Below are positions 9,161-18,305 of a DNA stretch of 64,000 nt, piece after piece. The notes beneath the pieces are model-generated. The model had not been told where the DNA came from, ran no database searches, and was given only the letters and a program-made list of their open reading frames with translations. Source of the stretch: Lactobacillus huangpiensis. Its GTDB lineage: Bacteria; Bacillota; Bacilli; Lactobacillales; Lactobacillaceae. The position numbers and the translations under genes are program-made. Location of the stretch: NCBI RefSeq assembly GCF_019972815.1, contig NZ_BPPA01000001.1, forward strand, positions 62,001 through 126,000, read 5' to 3'. Within the stretch, counting starts at the first letter, position 1; every line of letters starts with the position of its first letter.

Positions 9161-10906
9161 TTATATATAAGCCTCTTTTTGTAAATTATACATATTGCGA
9201 TAATCAGCATTACTCCTGATTAATTTTTCGTGTGTATCAAAGCCCAGAACTCTGCCATTTTGTAAAAAGAGAATTTTATCCGCATATTTCACGGCCGACA
9301 AGTGATGTGTTACAAAAATAATTGTTTTGCCCTCGTTTTCTGCCAAAAAATGCTGGTAAATTTCATTTTCACTTTTAGCGTCTAAAGCCACAGTAGGCTC
9401 ATCTAAGAACTCTATTTGAGCATTAGTATACATGTCACGTGCAAGTGCTATTTTTTGCCACTGTCCTCCTGAAAGTTCAGTGCCATTCGCAAATTCCTTA
9501 CTTAAAATTGTATTTAAGTCGATATTTTTATCTTTAAGCAATGTTTCTAAACCTGCCTTCTTCAACGCAGATTTAATTTTCGCGTTACCGCCTGGACGAA
9601 AAACTGCTACATTGTCGGCCAAACTCAACTTTGAAAAGTGACGGATAAATTTTGCCGATAATTTGCAAGAGTAAATTCACGAAAATCATTACCGTTAAGC
9701 TCGATCTTTCCCTTACTTGGATCATAAAAACGCAACAATAATTTAATTAAAGTTGACTTGCCTGAACCATTTTCACCCACTACAGCGATTTTTTCACCTT
9801 GATTAATTTGAAAATTCAAATCATGCAAAACTTCATTTTTAGAAAAGGGATAAACAAACGAAACATGCCCTAATTTAATTTGCTCAATCGGTGCGGCTAT
9901 TTCTTTAGTACCACTTTGAAAGTCATCATGGTAATTCTCAAAGCGCTGATATTTTTCTACCCATAAAAGTGAATCGTAAAGCAGACTGCTGTCTTCTACC
10001 AACGTAGCCAAAGAAGAAGAAACAGCTGTAATGACAGAAATAAACATCAATAAAGCGCCAGCACCAAGTATCCCATGAACAACTGCAGAAGCGAACCAAT
10101 AAAAGCCATAACCCGAAAGTGTGACCACAAGTGCGAGGAAGAAAGTGCTAATGTACATCTGCTTTTTACGGACTTGATCCACATCTTTTCTAGTATTCTT
10201 AAATAATTTGACGTATTTTTTAATAACAGCTGGAAACATGCTAAATAATCTTATTTCTTTAGCATCTTTGCGATCTAAAAGTAATGAGCTTAAGTAATCT
10301 AGTTTTCTAACATTTTTACTACGGGTGACCATGGCTTCAAAGGCTTTTTGTTGGATGCGATAGTAGCTCAAACTTTGAGGGACCATGACTAACAGCAGTA
10401 AAACTGCAATCCATCAATTATAGCGCGCCAAAAGAAATAAGATAAAAACAGAGTTAAAGCAGACTGGATTACTGCTACTCCAAACACGATTAAATTGACT
10501 GGACGCCACAAAACATCATCTTTTAACATCTTTAAATCATCATAGTAAGAGTTGTCGTCAAAAATGCTAAGAGACTGTAAATCTTGGGATTTAGTCATTA
10601 AGCTGACATTGATAAAGCCCGTTAGTTTTTCAGTCAAAATGCCTTGAACAGAAGTAGCTATCGGTGGCAATAGCTGCGTTACAGCGGTAGCTATAATCCA
10701 AATTATTAGACTAACAACAAAATTTTGGTGATTAGAAACATCGTTAATAACATTTTGTCCCGCATTGACTGCAAGAACGGATGCAATTGCTTGGATAGGA
10801 GCCAACAAAAAACAAAAGCAGCTAAACTGCGAGCTGCCTTGAAAAATAATTTATAAGTCGCTAAAAGCAGATCGAAGTAATGTTGAAAAGAATGTAGCTT
10901 TTTCAT
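9161..10906 (-). pseudogene. Frameshifted ABC exporter (fused membrane domain and ATPase)
   Basis: Four consecutive fragments together make one ABC half-exporter of about 580 residues. The order is an N-terminal membrane part (from ATG 10906), a second membrane part (to 10389), a third carrying the rest of the membrane domain and Walker A GENGSGKST (to 9625), and the last with signature LSGGQWQKIALARD, Walker B (IEFLDEPTVALD) and H-loop VTHH. Frame breaks lie near 10800, 10390 and 9630; the last removes residues just after the Q-loop (SVTFQ). All ATPase motifs survive, so the decay is recent. The membrane/ATPase fusion resembles multidrug or peptide exporters; the substrate is unknown. Confidence 0.85.
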
Positions 10907-11467
10907 AATTAATTACCCTTCTAATTTTCAAAAATATTAACTTTTTAAATTTAAAAAATTAGAGATAACATAATTAGTTTTAGTTAGGCATGATTATTTT
11001 CAGCAATTTACCAAACATTAGTAATATTGACCAAAATTGCACAACTAAAAAAGTTATTAATAGAAAAAAGATGAAAAACAATTTTTACTAAACTAAAGTC
11101 AATATTCTTTTGCCAGTTTCCATTAATAAAATAAAAAATATAAAAATAATAAAATTAGACAAAGCTAAACCATTGGCGCATTTTACTAAATGCGTCTCAA
11201 TAAGTTCTTGCCTAAATTATTTAATGCTATCTCTAATTTATAGTGTGTATACTGGTTTCATCTTCGGTTGCCTGCTTTCTATTGTAATTAAATTAATAAT
11301 AATTTCATATTGCAAAAAACAATGAAAGGTTTAACGATATTAATTTGTATATTCTGTCATAAATGATTTATAGAAAAATCATAAAATTTCTGAAATTATC
11401 GGTGCAAAATAATTAAATTTTGCATCGCAAACTTGTTTATTGCACTGTAAAAAATTTATCATTGTAT
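10907..11467. other. AT-rich gap without a convincing gene
   Basis: I see only short chance frames here. One of 71 codons at 11110 has a TTG start and no ribosome site. The first 60 bases probably hold the promoter of the broken ABC gene. Confidence 0.5.
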
Positions 11468-11512
11468 AAAAAATTAGCCTTAACTTATCTGCGTGAAATG
11501 CTGATAGGTCAA
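11468..11512 (-). terminator. Terminator of the small membrane gene
   Basis: CCTTAACTTATC pairs with GATAGGTCAAGG (one mismatch) around a loop containing GCGTGAAATGC. Read on the minus strand it is followed by a run of T. Confidence 0.65.
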
Positions 11513-11567
11513 GGTTAATCGAATCAAATGATTCTTCTGAATAAGACTATTATTCTAGCTCACATTA

Positions 11568-11837
11568 TCATATAGTCATCTGTTTTTTTATCTTTTTAAA
11601 AAAATAAAAGGCGGACATAAAAAATAATATAAAAATCAAATACGAAATTAGCACTCTCCATGTTAATGAAAAAGTCGTATTTAAGGAATGCTCATTCATA
11701 TTTGTAATTATTTTCAGTCCTAATGCTGTTGTCTTGATACCAGAACTGTTAATACTAAACAGCTCTATAATATAATCAATTATAAATGCAACCAGATATA
11801 TGCTACTTCCTGCATCAAAGGCTTTATAATAATTCAT
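11568..11837 (-). CDS. Small hypothetical membrane protein
   Basis: From ATG 11837 (ribosome site GGATGTGA 7 bases upstream) the gene codes 89 residues. There are two hydrophobic segments, SSIYLVAFIIDYIIELF near the start and LISYLIFILFFMSAFYFF near the end, separated by a polar loop rich in Asn and Thr. A longer frame starting at 11885 exists but lacks a ribosome site. I do not recognise the family. The size and topology would fit bacteriocin immunity-type proteins, but nothing in the sequence proves that. Confidence 0.5.
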   Translation of the reverse strand: MNYYKAFDAGSSIYLVAFIIDYIIELFSINSSGIKTTALGLKIITNMNEHSLNTTFSLTWRVLISYLIFILFFMSAFYFFKKIKKQMTI

Positions 11838-12289
11838 AATTTTTTCACATCCCTTTTTTAAAACAAAGATTAAAATAATTAACAAAAAGAAAGTTTATGT
11901 ATAGTAACCTGGTTTTTACTATAAACGATGTCATAAGAACTACAACATTTGCTATAAACTTAAAAAATATAGTTTCATCACACTACTATAAGCTTTCAGT
12001 AATAAAAATCCTAAAATTATTGAAGATAAAAAATTAAAAGCCCATTGCCAGTATTAACCCATATAACACGTTACTAGTTATGAAATTTTACCAACTATTA
12101 TTTATAAATTTATATTTATTTAATAACAGCAATAAACAAATCTTAAATCAACAAAAAAATAATAATACTATTAATTAAGCTAGTGACAACATATTTTTAT
12201 TAATATAATTATATCTATTGGCTACTGGCTTGTAAAAATATAAGTAAGTAACTATCTACTTAATTATGATATCGCTACTCTAAATAAGC
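11838..12289. other. AT-rich gap, nothing recognised
   Basis: I find no reading frame with a ribosome site, no strong hairpin and no resemblance to other parts of the window in this stretch. It lies between the small membrane gene and a dead ABC ATPase tail. Confidence 0.4.
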
Positions 12290-12505
12290 CTAATTTTTAA
12301 AGTGAATTATTTTGTTAATTATCATCTTTTCCTTAGGAATAAGATGATGTGCTACTTCAGTGACTGTTCCAGAATATTCCTGCAAAAGAGTATTATGAAT
12401 TTTCCTAGAAAGTACAGGATCAAGCGAAGCTATTGCTTCATTTGCTAGCACAACTGGACGCCTAAAGAATAAGACTCTAGCAATCTCTATTTTGAACTCA
12501 AAGAA
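12290..12505 (-). pseudogene. C-terminal relic of a second ABC transporter ATPase
   Basis: The frame ending in TAG at 12290-12292 encodes IEIARVLFFRRPVVLANEAI, then ASLDP and EVAHH. This corresponds to the region just after the ABC signature, Walker B (LANEA in place of the usual LLDEP) and the H-loop (HH). The LSGGQ signature, Walker A and everything upstream are gone. The Walker B change alone would inactivate it. It is not a copy of the ABC gene at 9161-10906. Confidence 0.65.
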
Positions 12506-12555
12506 TTATTTGGTATACAGCGTTATTACCTCGTGCCGTATATCTTTAACAAACA

Positions 12556-12606
12556 AAAATAACCTTGAAATATCAGCGTAAAACATTGATATTTCAAGGT
12601 TATTTT
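12556..12606. terminator. Strong bidirectional terminator at the left end of the element stack
   Basis: A perfect stem of about 20 bases (AAAATAACCTTGAAATATCA and its complement) surrounds a short loop containing GCGTAAAACAT. It lies 20 bases left of the leftmost att-like sequence, in the same position as the hairpins next to the other att copies. Confidence 0.8.
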
Positions 12607-12736
12607 ACTAATTTTATTTTTCCGAATGCGACTAGAAGTATGTAAGCTTATTATAACTTCTTTTGCTAGAATGGCTTTTATAGATTAAAGTCCAAAGATT
12701 GTGTAGGAATTTTTGTGACATCTATGATAGCTCTTT

Positions 12737-13052
12737 TTATGTCACATATTTCTTTGCTGAAATGGTTTTAAGCAATTGCTTGTCTCCATATAATTTAAAG
12801 GTCTTGTAGCCTTTAAAAGGCACGGTTACTTTAAACTTACCATTGCCCTTTACTTTAGCCGCTTTGACTGCCTTGCCGTCAAACTTAACTATCAATTTCT
12901 TAAAGCCTGTTGCATCCACACTAAAGGTGATTTTGTGGGTTTTACCTGAATAACTGTAATTGACAGCATTAGCAGCCATATCTGGAGCTACTATGCTCAC
13001 TAAAAAATAATATCGTTGCTATCACAAATTTAATTAATTTTTTCCTATTCAT
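12737..13052 (-). pseudogene. Broken YSGKTHK-domain secreted protein
   Basis: ATG 13052 (preceded by AGGAGTG) opens a signal peptide, MNRKKLIKFVIATILFF. A one-base shift in a T6 run near 13010 then breaks the frame, which continues from 13000 with YSYSGKTHKITFSV, the KGYKTFKLYGDKQLLKTI motif and KKYVT. The protein stops there, so the second domain of its relatives (7268-7900 and 15466-16119) is missing. A metalloprotease relic lies directly upstream, mirroring the intact pair at 15466-16806. Confidence 0.75.
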
Positions 13053-13082
13053 AAGACACTCCTCGTTATAATCAAACTTTAC

Positions 13083-13376
13083 CTATTCGTGAATCTTCAG
13101 TGAATTTACTTGAATAAATTTTTTTATTCCTGCGTTATCTACTTTTTGAATAGGATATAAATTATTGTATTGATACATAACTGACTTCTTAGTGTCTTCA
13201 TTATGTGTCAATCCTAATGCATGTTCTGCAACATTTATAGCTTGCTTTTTGTAAAATGATGTACCTTGAGTGCATCTTTATTTACCACACCTCAGCTGAA
13301 TTCATAAGCCCAAATCCATCATAGTGATATGATCATAAATACATATGCCAGCTATGTTTTTCGTTAAAATCAGTTT
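13083..13376 (-). pseudogene. Relic of a secreted matrixin-like metalloprotease
   Basis: The final frame reads INVAEHALGLTHN, then TKKSVMYQ, and ends at TAG 13083-13085. It aligns with INVAEHELGHALGLNHN and SKSVMNP of the intact protease at 16138-16806, but a 12-base deletion has removed the catalytic ELGH residues. Upstream, in other frames, are TKNIAGICI and VNKDALKVHHFTKSK, matching TKNITGTCI and the LNKDTLKKNHYTQ segment of the intact gene. The N-terminal half and signal peptide are absent. This is a dead copy of the same two-gene cassette. Confidence 0.8.
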
Positions 13377-13419
13377 AGCATAATGTTTTTTTTAATAGCG
13401 AATTAGTTATTTTATCAAT

Positions 13420-13993
13420 TTAACAATTGCAAACCTGTGCACTTTTCAAAATTAAAAAGACTTGTCTTTGCTTAGCCTGATTAGTATCTTGAACGCTGGA
13501 TTTAGTTGCTATGATATAAAGTCTGTTAACTTTTTCACCGGAAATTTTTTCGATATACCAATGTGCGTCAATGATTTTTTTCTTAGTATCATTAGCTTTC
13601 AACTGTTTAGCTGCAGTTTCGTTGTCTGTTCCACCTACAAAAAGTTTAACAACGTCTTCCGTTGCATATTTTTTGGCTCGTCTTGATCATGTAGCATAGT
13701 TGTCTCCGGTCCAATTATTAATTACTTTAAAAAATTTATCGACATTTGGTTTAACGTCCATACTACTATTGTTAAGATTATTAGCACTATATTTTTAGAC
13801 GATTAGACTTTAAGCGATTGTACTGATTTAGTAATTTCTTGTTTTTATCTTTTAGCTGGGTAATTACTTCGCTTTGCTGCAGATTATGCTTTTGTGCTTG
13901 CTTATGGCTAATAAACGTAAAGGTTAAGGCTGCTAAAGCAATAATTAGAAAAACGATTGATAATACTTGATAGGTTTTCTTTTTTATTTCCAT
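13420..13993 (-). pseudogene. Broken membrane/coiled-coil protein, probably a conjugation-element transfer gene
   Basis: From ATG 13993 (AAAGGAGAC upstream) the gene codes a membrane helix (about residues 10-30) and a short coiled coil (QLKDKNKKLLNQYNRLKS). A one-base shift near 13795 and an in-frame TGA near 13687 interrupt it. The same protein continues with PNVDKFFKVINNWTGDNYAT and DVVKLFVGGTDNETAAKQL, and ends at 13420. Assembled it is about 190 residues. It directly follows a wall hydrolase gene (47-base gap), as the TcpC-like gene follows orf14 in Tn916-type elements. The family assignment is inference from position and topology only. Confidence 0.55.
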
Positions 13994-14039
13994 TATTTAT
14001 GTCTCCTTTAGAGAAACTAATTTAGATACTTAGATTTGT

Positions 14040-14980
14040 TTATTTATACTTGCTAGGAATTAGGTTACCTTTCAAATGTGCGTATATATGCTGGTCTGGC
14101 CAAACTTTTTCCCTAACAATCCCGTTATCTTGATCGTTAATCATGTAGCCGCCACCAATATAGATACCAACATGATAAGGGGCTTTTTTGTCACCGAAGA
14201 AGATTAGATCACCAGCTTTTGCTTCCTCTTTACTAATGACCGTAACATCTGATTGAATTAATGAATAAGTCGTTGGTCGTCCACTGACGTGAATTCCAAT
14301 TTTTCCTAATGCCCAGCCTACAAAGCCCGAACAATCGGTACCAACGCTTTTAGCAGTGCTCTCATGGTCTAAATTGCTTGATGCACCGCCTAGGTTATAA
14401 GTTATTTATTAGGCCACTTTTCTAACCAAGGCGCAAGATCATCATAATATGATAATTTTTCGCCGATAGCTTTTGACCCACCTGCGTTTTGATCACCACT
14501 ACTACAGTCACCACCACCGTCAGTACTAATAGTATCGTCATCAATTTGTCCGCCTTCACTGTCTGGTGTAGTACCAGCTAATTTAGCGTACCATTTTCTA
14601 GCATTAGCCTCATGGGGATCGTTGTGTGCCATATGACTGGTAGCACCACGACCAAAACAGTCAGTATAAATACCAGCTATATCTGATACATTATCCATTT
14701 TCCACCATTCTTTGATAGAAATTCCATGATTGTATATGTCTATCCAGTCTGGGCCACCGTTAGTAATTGATCCGTCTTTTGCTACTGCATGGTGCAACTT
14801 TGTCCAAGCATATTCTAGTTGTATTTTAACGCCTTTCCAACTCAACACCTTGCGTTTTGCAAAATTTTTTAATCTAGTTATTGGTGTTACAGCTTTCTTA
14901 GCTAATACGGAGGGTTACTATTACTCTAATAGTATAGAGCAATGCTATACAAACTAATAAATGTTTCTTACTTTTTTCAT
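14040..14980 (-). pseudogene. Broken cell-wall hydrolase with C-terminal NlpC/P60 domain (conjugation type)
   Basis: The C-terminal part carries the NlpC/P60 pattern: GTDCSGFVGWALG with the catalytic Cys, GDLIFFGDK and PYHVGIYIGGG with the catalytic His. It is separated by a one-base loss near 14400 from an N-terminal region (KGVKIQLEYAWTK, GADS-like linker, acidic Gly-rich spacer). The signal peptide from ATG 14980 (MKK...KHLLVCIALL) is broken by further shifts and a stop near 14910. Conjugative elements use such two-part peptidoglycan hydrolases to open the wall for DNA transfer, and I infer that role here. The next gene downstream is a broken membrane protein that may belong to the same transfer module. 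Confidence 0.75.
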
Positions 14981-15290
14981 TGTTGTAATACTCTCCCTGT
15001 CAATAACGGTTATATTTTATTATGTATTAATATATAAGTTAATATGTTTTTATATCCTATGCATATGTAAATAGTTACTTCCAACATTCCAATATCTTTA
15101 TTCAGCTAGCTATCTGGGACTAACTAATACAGGAGATTGTCTAATTTAATTTCAACTTTGCCACATATTTGCTTCAATATATCACATACTTTTGGTGTAA
15201 TTGGTTAGCCTAGGGGACACCAAGCATAATATTTAATACAATTAAATCATCTTCAAGGAGAACTTATTTTGACAACGCCAAAATGACTAC

Positions 15291-15377
15291 AACAAAAAAG
15301 CCTATCATTCTAAGTTCTTCTGAACCTGAATAACAGACTTAAAAATCTTTCGATTGTTTTCTTAGTGCGACTAGAAG
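15291..15377. repeat. att-region repeat, copy 1 (left end of element B)
   Basis: These 87 bases match 19440-19528 at roughly 80 percent by eye. Shared blocks include AACAAAAAAGCCT, AACAGACTTA, AATCTTTCGATTGTTTT and GACTAGAAG. The right end (15366-15377) resembles the tRNA-Thr 3' end. A further shared block, CTTTGCCACATA, lies 135 bases left (15156-15167; second copy at 19273-19284). I read both as right-end remains of earlier integrations. Confidence 0.7.
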
Positions 15378-15465
15378 CATCTAGTCTTACACTTAATTTT
15401 ATTGCTACATCAATAATTACATCCATTAATAATAAAACTGTGTGGCAAAAATTGTGGCATTAAGC

Positions 15466-16119
15466 TTAATTCATAATAGCATGCTCACCAATATCCAATT
15501 TAGATAATTGAATACCCTTACTGGTCTTTTTACCTAATTTATGTTCCGTAATTACTACTTTGGCATTATCATCGAATGCACTATTTTCCACTGTTAGAGT
15601 TGTTAATTCAGATGAAACAACTTTTTGTCTATTAATTGGCTGTCCATTCTTCCAAACAATAATGATATCGCCCTTTTTACCATATAATTTAATATTCAAA
15701 TTATCTTCTGATTGATCATATGAATAAATATTCGGCTTTTTGGTTGCATACTTGGACGAAGTTACTGTCTTTAATATTTTTTTATCGCCATAAATTTTAA
15801 AGGTGTTATATCCCTTAAAAGAAACATTTACTTTAAAATTCTCACCATTTTTCTTAACCTTAACTGATTTAACGACTTTATTACCATATTTTATAGTTAA
15901 AGTTTTAAAGCCTGATGCAGTACCTGTAAAAGTAATTCTATGTGTCTTCCCAGAATATACCGTATGAAAATTAGCTATACCATATGCAGGACAAACAGTT
16001 TTTCCAACTTTCACAATACTTAACCCATTTTTAGCAGAAACTGATGTAGTTAATCCACTAGCAAACAGTATCATAGAAGTTGCAGCTATACTTACATTTA
16101 AAAATTTTCGCTTATTCAT
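15466..16119 (-). CDS. Secreted two-domain YSGKTHK-family protein, partner of the metalloprotease
   Basis: A 217-residue protein with a clear signal peptide (MNKRKFLNVSIAATSMILFA, likely cut after VSA near residue 29). Domain 1 (about 45-125) holds HTVYSGKTHRITFTG, NVSFKGYNTFKIYGDKK and LKTVTSSKYATKKP. Domain 2 (about 126-210) is also beta-rich and ends with HKLGKKTSKGIQLSKL. It aligns end to end with the protein at 7268-7900. GAGG lies before ATG 16119. It is 18 bases downstream of the metalloprotease gene and is probably cotranscribed with it. The pairing recurs in decayed form at 12737-13376. It might be a substrate, inhibitor, anchor or carrier for the protease; none is shown by the sequence. 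Confidence 0.8.
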   Translation of the reverse strand: MNKRKFLNVSIAATSMILFASGLTTSVSAKNGLSIVKVGKTVCPAYGIANFHTVYSGKTHRITFTGTASGFKTLTIKYGNKVVKSVKVKKNGENFKVNVSFKGYNTFKIYGDKKILKTVTSSKYATKKPNIYSYDQSEDNLNIKLYGKKGDIIIVWKNGQPINRQKVVSSELTTLTVENSAFDDNAKVVITEHKLGKKTSKGIQLSKLDIGEHAIMN

Positions 16120-16137
16120 AATCTTTACCTCGCTTTA

Positions 16138-16806
16138 TCAACTAGCTCTATTTTTATGTTGTGAGTCTATTTTCAATCGAAAAACAGTCTTTACCAATTT
16201 AGGTTTCTTATCAATCATATCATTATTAACAACCTTAGAATAAATTTTATTCATTCCCTTTATATCAGGTTTTTTAATAGAATAATATTTATTGGCTGGA
16301 TTCATAACAGATTTACTATTTTTTAAATTATGATTTAAACCTAAAGCATGTCCTAATTCATGTTCAGCAACATTTATTCTTTCTTTTTGGGTATAATGAT
16401 TCTTTTTTAAAGTATCTTTATTTAACTTAACGTCTGCCTTTGCTATTATATCGGTTCCTTTATACGACCATATAATACATGTTCCTGTAATATTCTTTGT
16501 CATTCTATCAGATTTATTGTCAACTTTACGCTTATCTTGCTTCATAGTAAGTGACATCAAATGAATTTTCGAGCTACTGGAATTTTTCCAACTAAAACCC
16601 ACTTTATTCCAAGCCGATATTGCTTTTTTCCAAACAGTTTTATAGTATTTAGATTGTTTGTCGATTACGTAAGTTGACTCTTTTGAATTAAATCTATAAT
16701 TACTTGCAGGAGTGATACTTTCGGTCTTTGCCAACACAGGTAGGGTTTGCACTCCTAATAAAAGTACAGATAAAACTGCTATTAAATAAGCTTTTATCTT
16801 TTTCAT
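16138..16806 (-). CDS. Secreted matrixin-like zinc metalloprotease
   Basis: A 222-residue precursor with a signal peptide (MKKIKAYLIAVLSVLLLGVQ, likely cut after VLA at residue 26). The zinc motif is HELGHALGLNH, residues 149-159: zinc ligands His149, His153 and His159, catalytic Glu150. The metzincin Met-turn follows at SVMNP (Met168). This fits the matrixin/M10-like fold (HExxHxxGxxH). There is no cysteine-switch propeptide, so it may be made active or be controlled by another protein. The ribosome site AAAGGTGG and a strong promoter precede ATG 16806. The secreted protein gene downstream is probably in the same operon. Its targets are unknown; it would act outside the cell. It is cargo of element B, and a dead copy lies at 13083-13376. 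Confidence 0.88.
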   Translation of the reverse strand: MKKIKAYLIAVLSVLLLGVQTLPVLAKTESITPASNYRFNSKESTYVIDKQSKYYKTVWKKAISAWNKVGFSWKNSSSSKIHLMSLTMKQDKRKVDNKSDRMTKNITGTCIIWSYKGTDIIAKADVKLNKDTLKKNHYTQKERINVAEHELGHALGLNHNLKNSKSVMNPANKYYSIKKPDIKGMNKIYSKVVNNDMIDKKPKLVKTVFRLKIDSQHKNRAS

Positions 16807-16844
16807 TCAATTAACCACCTTTACATAACATAAAATGCAAAGTT

Positions 16845-16873
16845 ATTATATAAAAAACAATTATAAACGTCAA
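16845..16873 (-). promoter_or_regulatory. Promoter of the metalloprotease operon
   Basis: On the minus strand TTGACG (16868-16873) and TATAAT (16845-16850) are spaced by 17 bases, about 40 bases before the start codon. Confidence 0.7.
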
Positions 16874-16893
16874 TGATAAATTTATTCATTATT

Positions 16894-18040
16894 TTAAGAT
16901 TTCAAGCTGATATTATCTATCACTAACTCCGACATTTCCACATTCCGATCCTCATCTACATGGACATACGTTTTCATAAACATTTTTACTGTATACCCCA
17001 TACGACTTGCTGCCCATGGATAACTCATACCCGGAGTATTACCTAATTTAGTTGCTACCGTATGCCGACACGTATACATACTATTACTTAACCTACCGTT
17101 ATTTATTCCAACTTTATTACATGATTTTTTTAACATATCATTCATACTATGTTGCACAACTGGATAGCCAAAAGCACATAGCCGATAATCTTTAATATTC
17201 AAAGTGATCTATTCATTTTTATTAGTCAAATCATGTTCATAGATAAACTTATTCTGACAGTGATGAAACTTATCCAATAACTGCAAAAGTGGTTCAGGGA
17301 AGGGAAGGGTTAATCTAAATACACCTTTACGTCTACTCTTCAAATGACCGTTAAATTGCTTTTCTTTTTCATTCCATGAATTATTTATATTAAAGGCTTG
17401 ATACTTACCGTCCGCATATAAATTAGACCATTTTAAACCTTGAATTTCTTGCGGTCGCATTCCCGTTTCCAGTGCAATCAAAATAGCAATTTTAATAGTC
17501 CAATGACTGACACTACTATTTTTTAGTTGTCGGTAAATTTCTTTTTTATTCTAGTAATTTTGTCGTTAGTAAATATGTACTTCTTAACAGGTAGCGCCAT
17601 TTCATCACGTCTAAAAAATTTAGATAGTGCTTTAATTGGCACTTGATTTGTAGTTAAGCCATAATCTTGTAGTGCGAAGAAAAATGCTCGTAAATTTTGT
17701 AATTGTCGTGTAATCGTACTATGTGGAGCTACCGTTGTTTTATGTATTCTAACGTACTCCCTTGCAAAATCACGTATATCTTTTTCTTTTACATTACGTA
17801 TTTTCTTTTTACCAAAATATTGTGAAACTAATTTAACGGTATATTTCCAATTATTGTAAGTTGTAATTGATGACCAGCGTCTAGAATTATATTCTTCTTC
17901 AACATAATTATTTAAAACCTTAGTAGTGGTTGATTTAAAACATCGTCTGCCAAATTTTGTCTTTCGCGGTAATCTACCCACATTTTTTGTTCGAGCGTCT
18001 TAACTTCATTTTTCCCCGATGTGTTTTTTGTAATTGACAT
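16894..18040 (-). pseudogene. Broken tyrosine recombinase (integrase) of element B
   Basis: Fragments in different frames assemble into one phage-type tyrosine integrase related to the intact one at 19623-20822. They are an N-terminal piece from ATG 18040, a core-binding piece (to 17523), a catalytic piece with ETGMRPQEIQGLKWSNL holding the first catalytic Arg (to 17209), and a last piece with CRHTVATKLGNTPGMSYPWA and the MKTYVHV tyrosine box. Breaks lie near 17960, 17520 and 17205. The arm-binding N-terminus is largely deleted compared with the intact copy. The usual GH motif before the tyrosine is GY here. It cannot be active. Confidence 0.85.
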
Positions 18041-18089
18041 TTTTATTTTCTTCAGAAAAGGTGTAACATCTTATTTGCCACACTTAATA

Positions 18090-18275
18090 TTACTTTTGAG
18101 TGCTTTCAAGTAGCCAATGCTCGACTTCTTCTAGAACATAATATTTTCGCCCATCATTTCCTAGTTGATGATAGGGACAGTTTCCACCCCTTTTTAGCAC
18201 CTTAAAAAAATACGTATAACTGATTCCTAACTTTTGCGCTATTTGCTGCGCATTCAAAAATTGTGTCCCGAACAT
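18090..18275 (-). CDS. Excisionase-like small DNA-binding protein of element B
   Basis: 61 residues with a helix-turn-helix (LNAQQIAQKLGISYTYFFKV) followed by a wing containing GRKYYVLEEVEHWL, the pattern of MerR/excisionase-type proteins whose final segment names the DNA-binding column. The integrase relic follows 50 bases downstream, the same order as in element A (20879-21121). The two proteins share only the overall pattern plus GRK.Y..EV..WL. It is intact but probably without a partner, as its integrase is dead. Confidence 0.65.
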   Translation of the reverse strand: MFGTQFLNAQQIAQKLGISYTYFFKVLKRGGNCPYHQLGNDGRKYYVLEEVEHWLLESTQK

Positions 18276-18305
18276 TACTTTCTACCCCATTTTCCCGAAT
18301 CCAAT

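Larger units (their letters stand above)
12625..15377. mobile_element. Integrative element C (relic), between two att-like copies
   Basis: The segment is bounded by AATGCGACTAGAAG (12625-12638) and TGCGACTAGAAG (15366-15377). Both resemble the tRNA-Thr 3' end but lack one T. It holds a broken secreted-protein gene, a metalloprotease relic, a broken conjugation-type membrane protein and a broken wall hydrolase with an NlpC/P60 end. No integrase survives. The order wall hydrolase then coiled-coil membrane protein resembles the end of the transfer module of Tn916-like elements. The boundaries are inferred only from repeat similarity. Confidence 0.4.

Noticed and set aside
11110-11325. Open frame of 71 codons on the plus strand
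   Set aside because: TTG start without a ribosome site, very AT-rich composition, and no recognisable protein pattern.
15150-15230. Minus-strand frame with ITPKVCDILKQICGKVEIKL considered as an integrase end
   Set aside because: Too short, no start, and no match to either integrase in the window; the bases belong to an att-region repeat.
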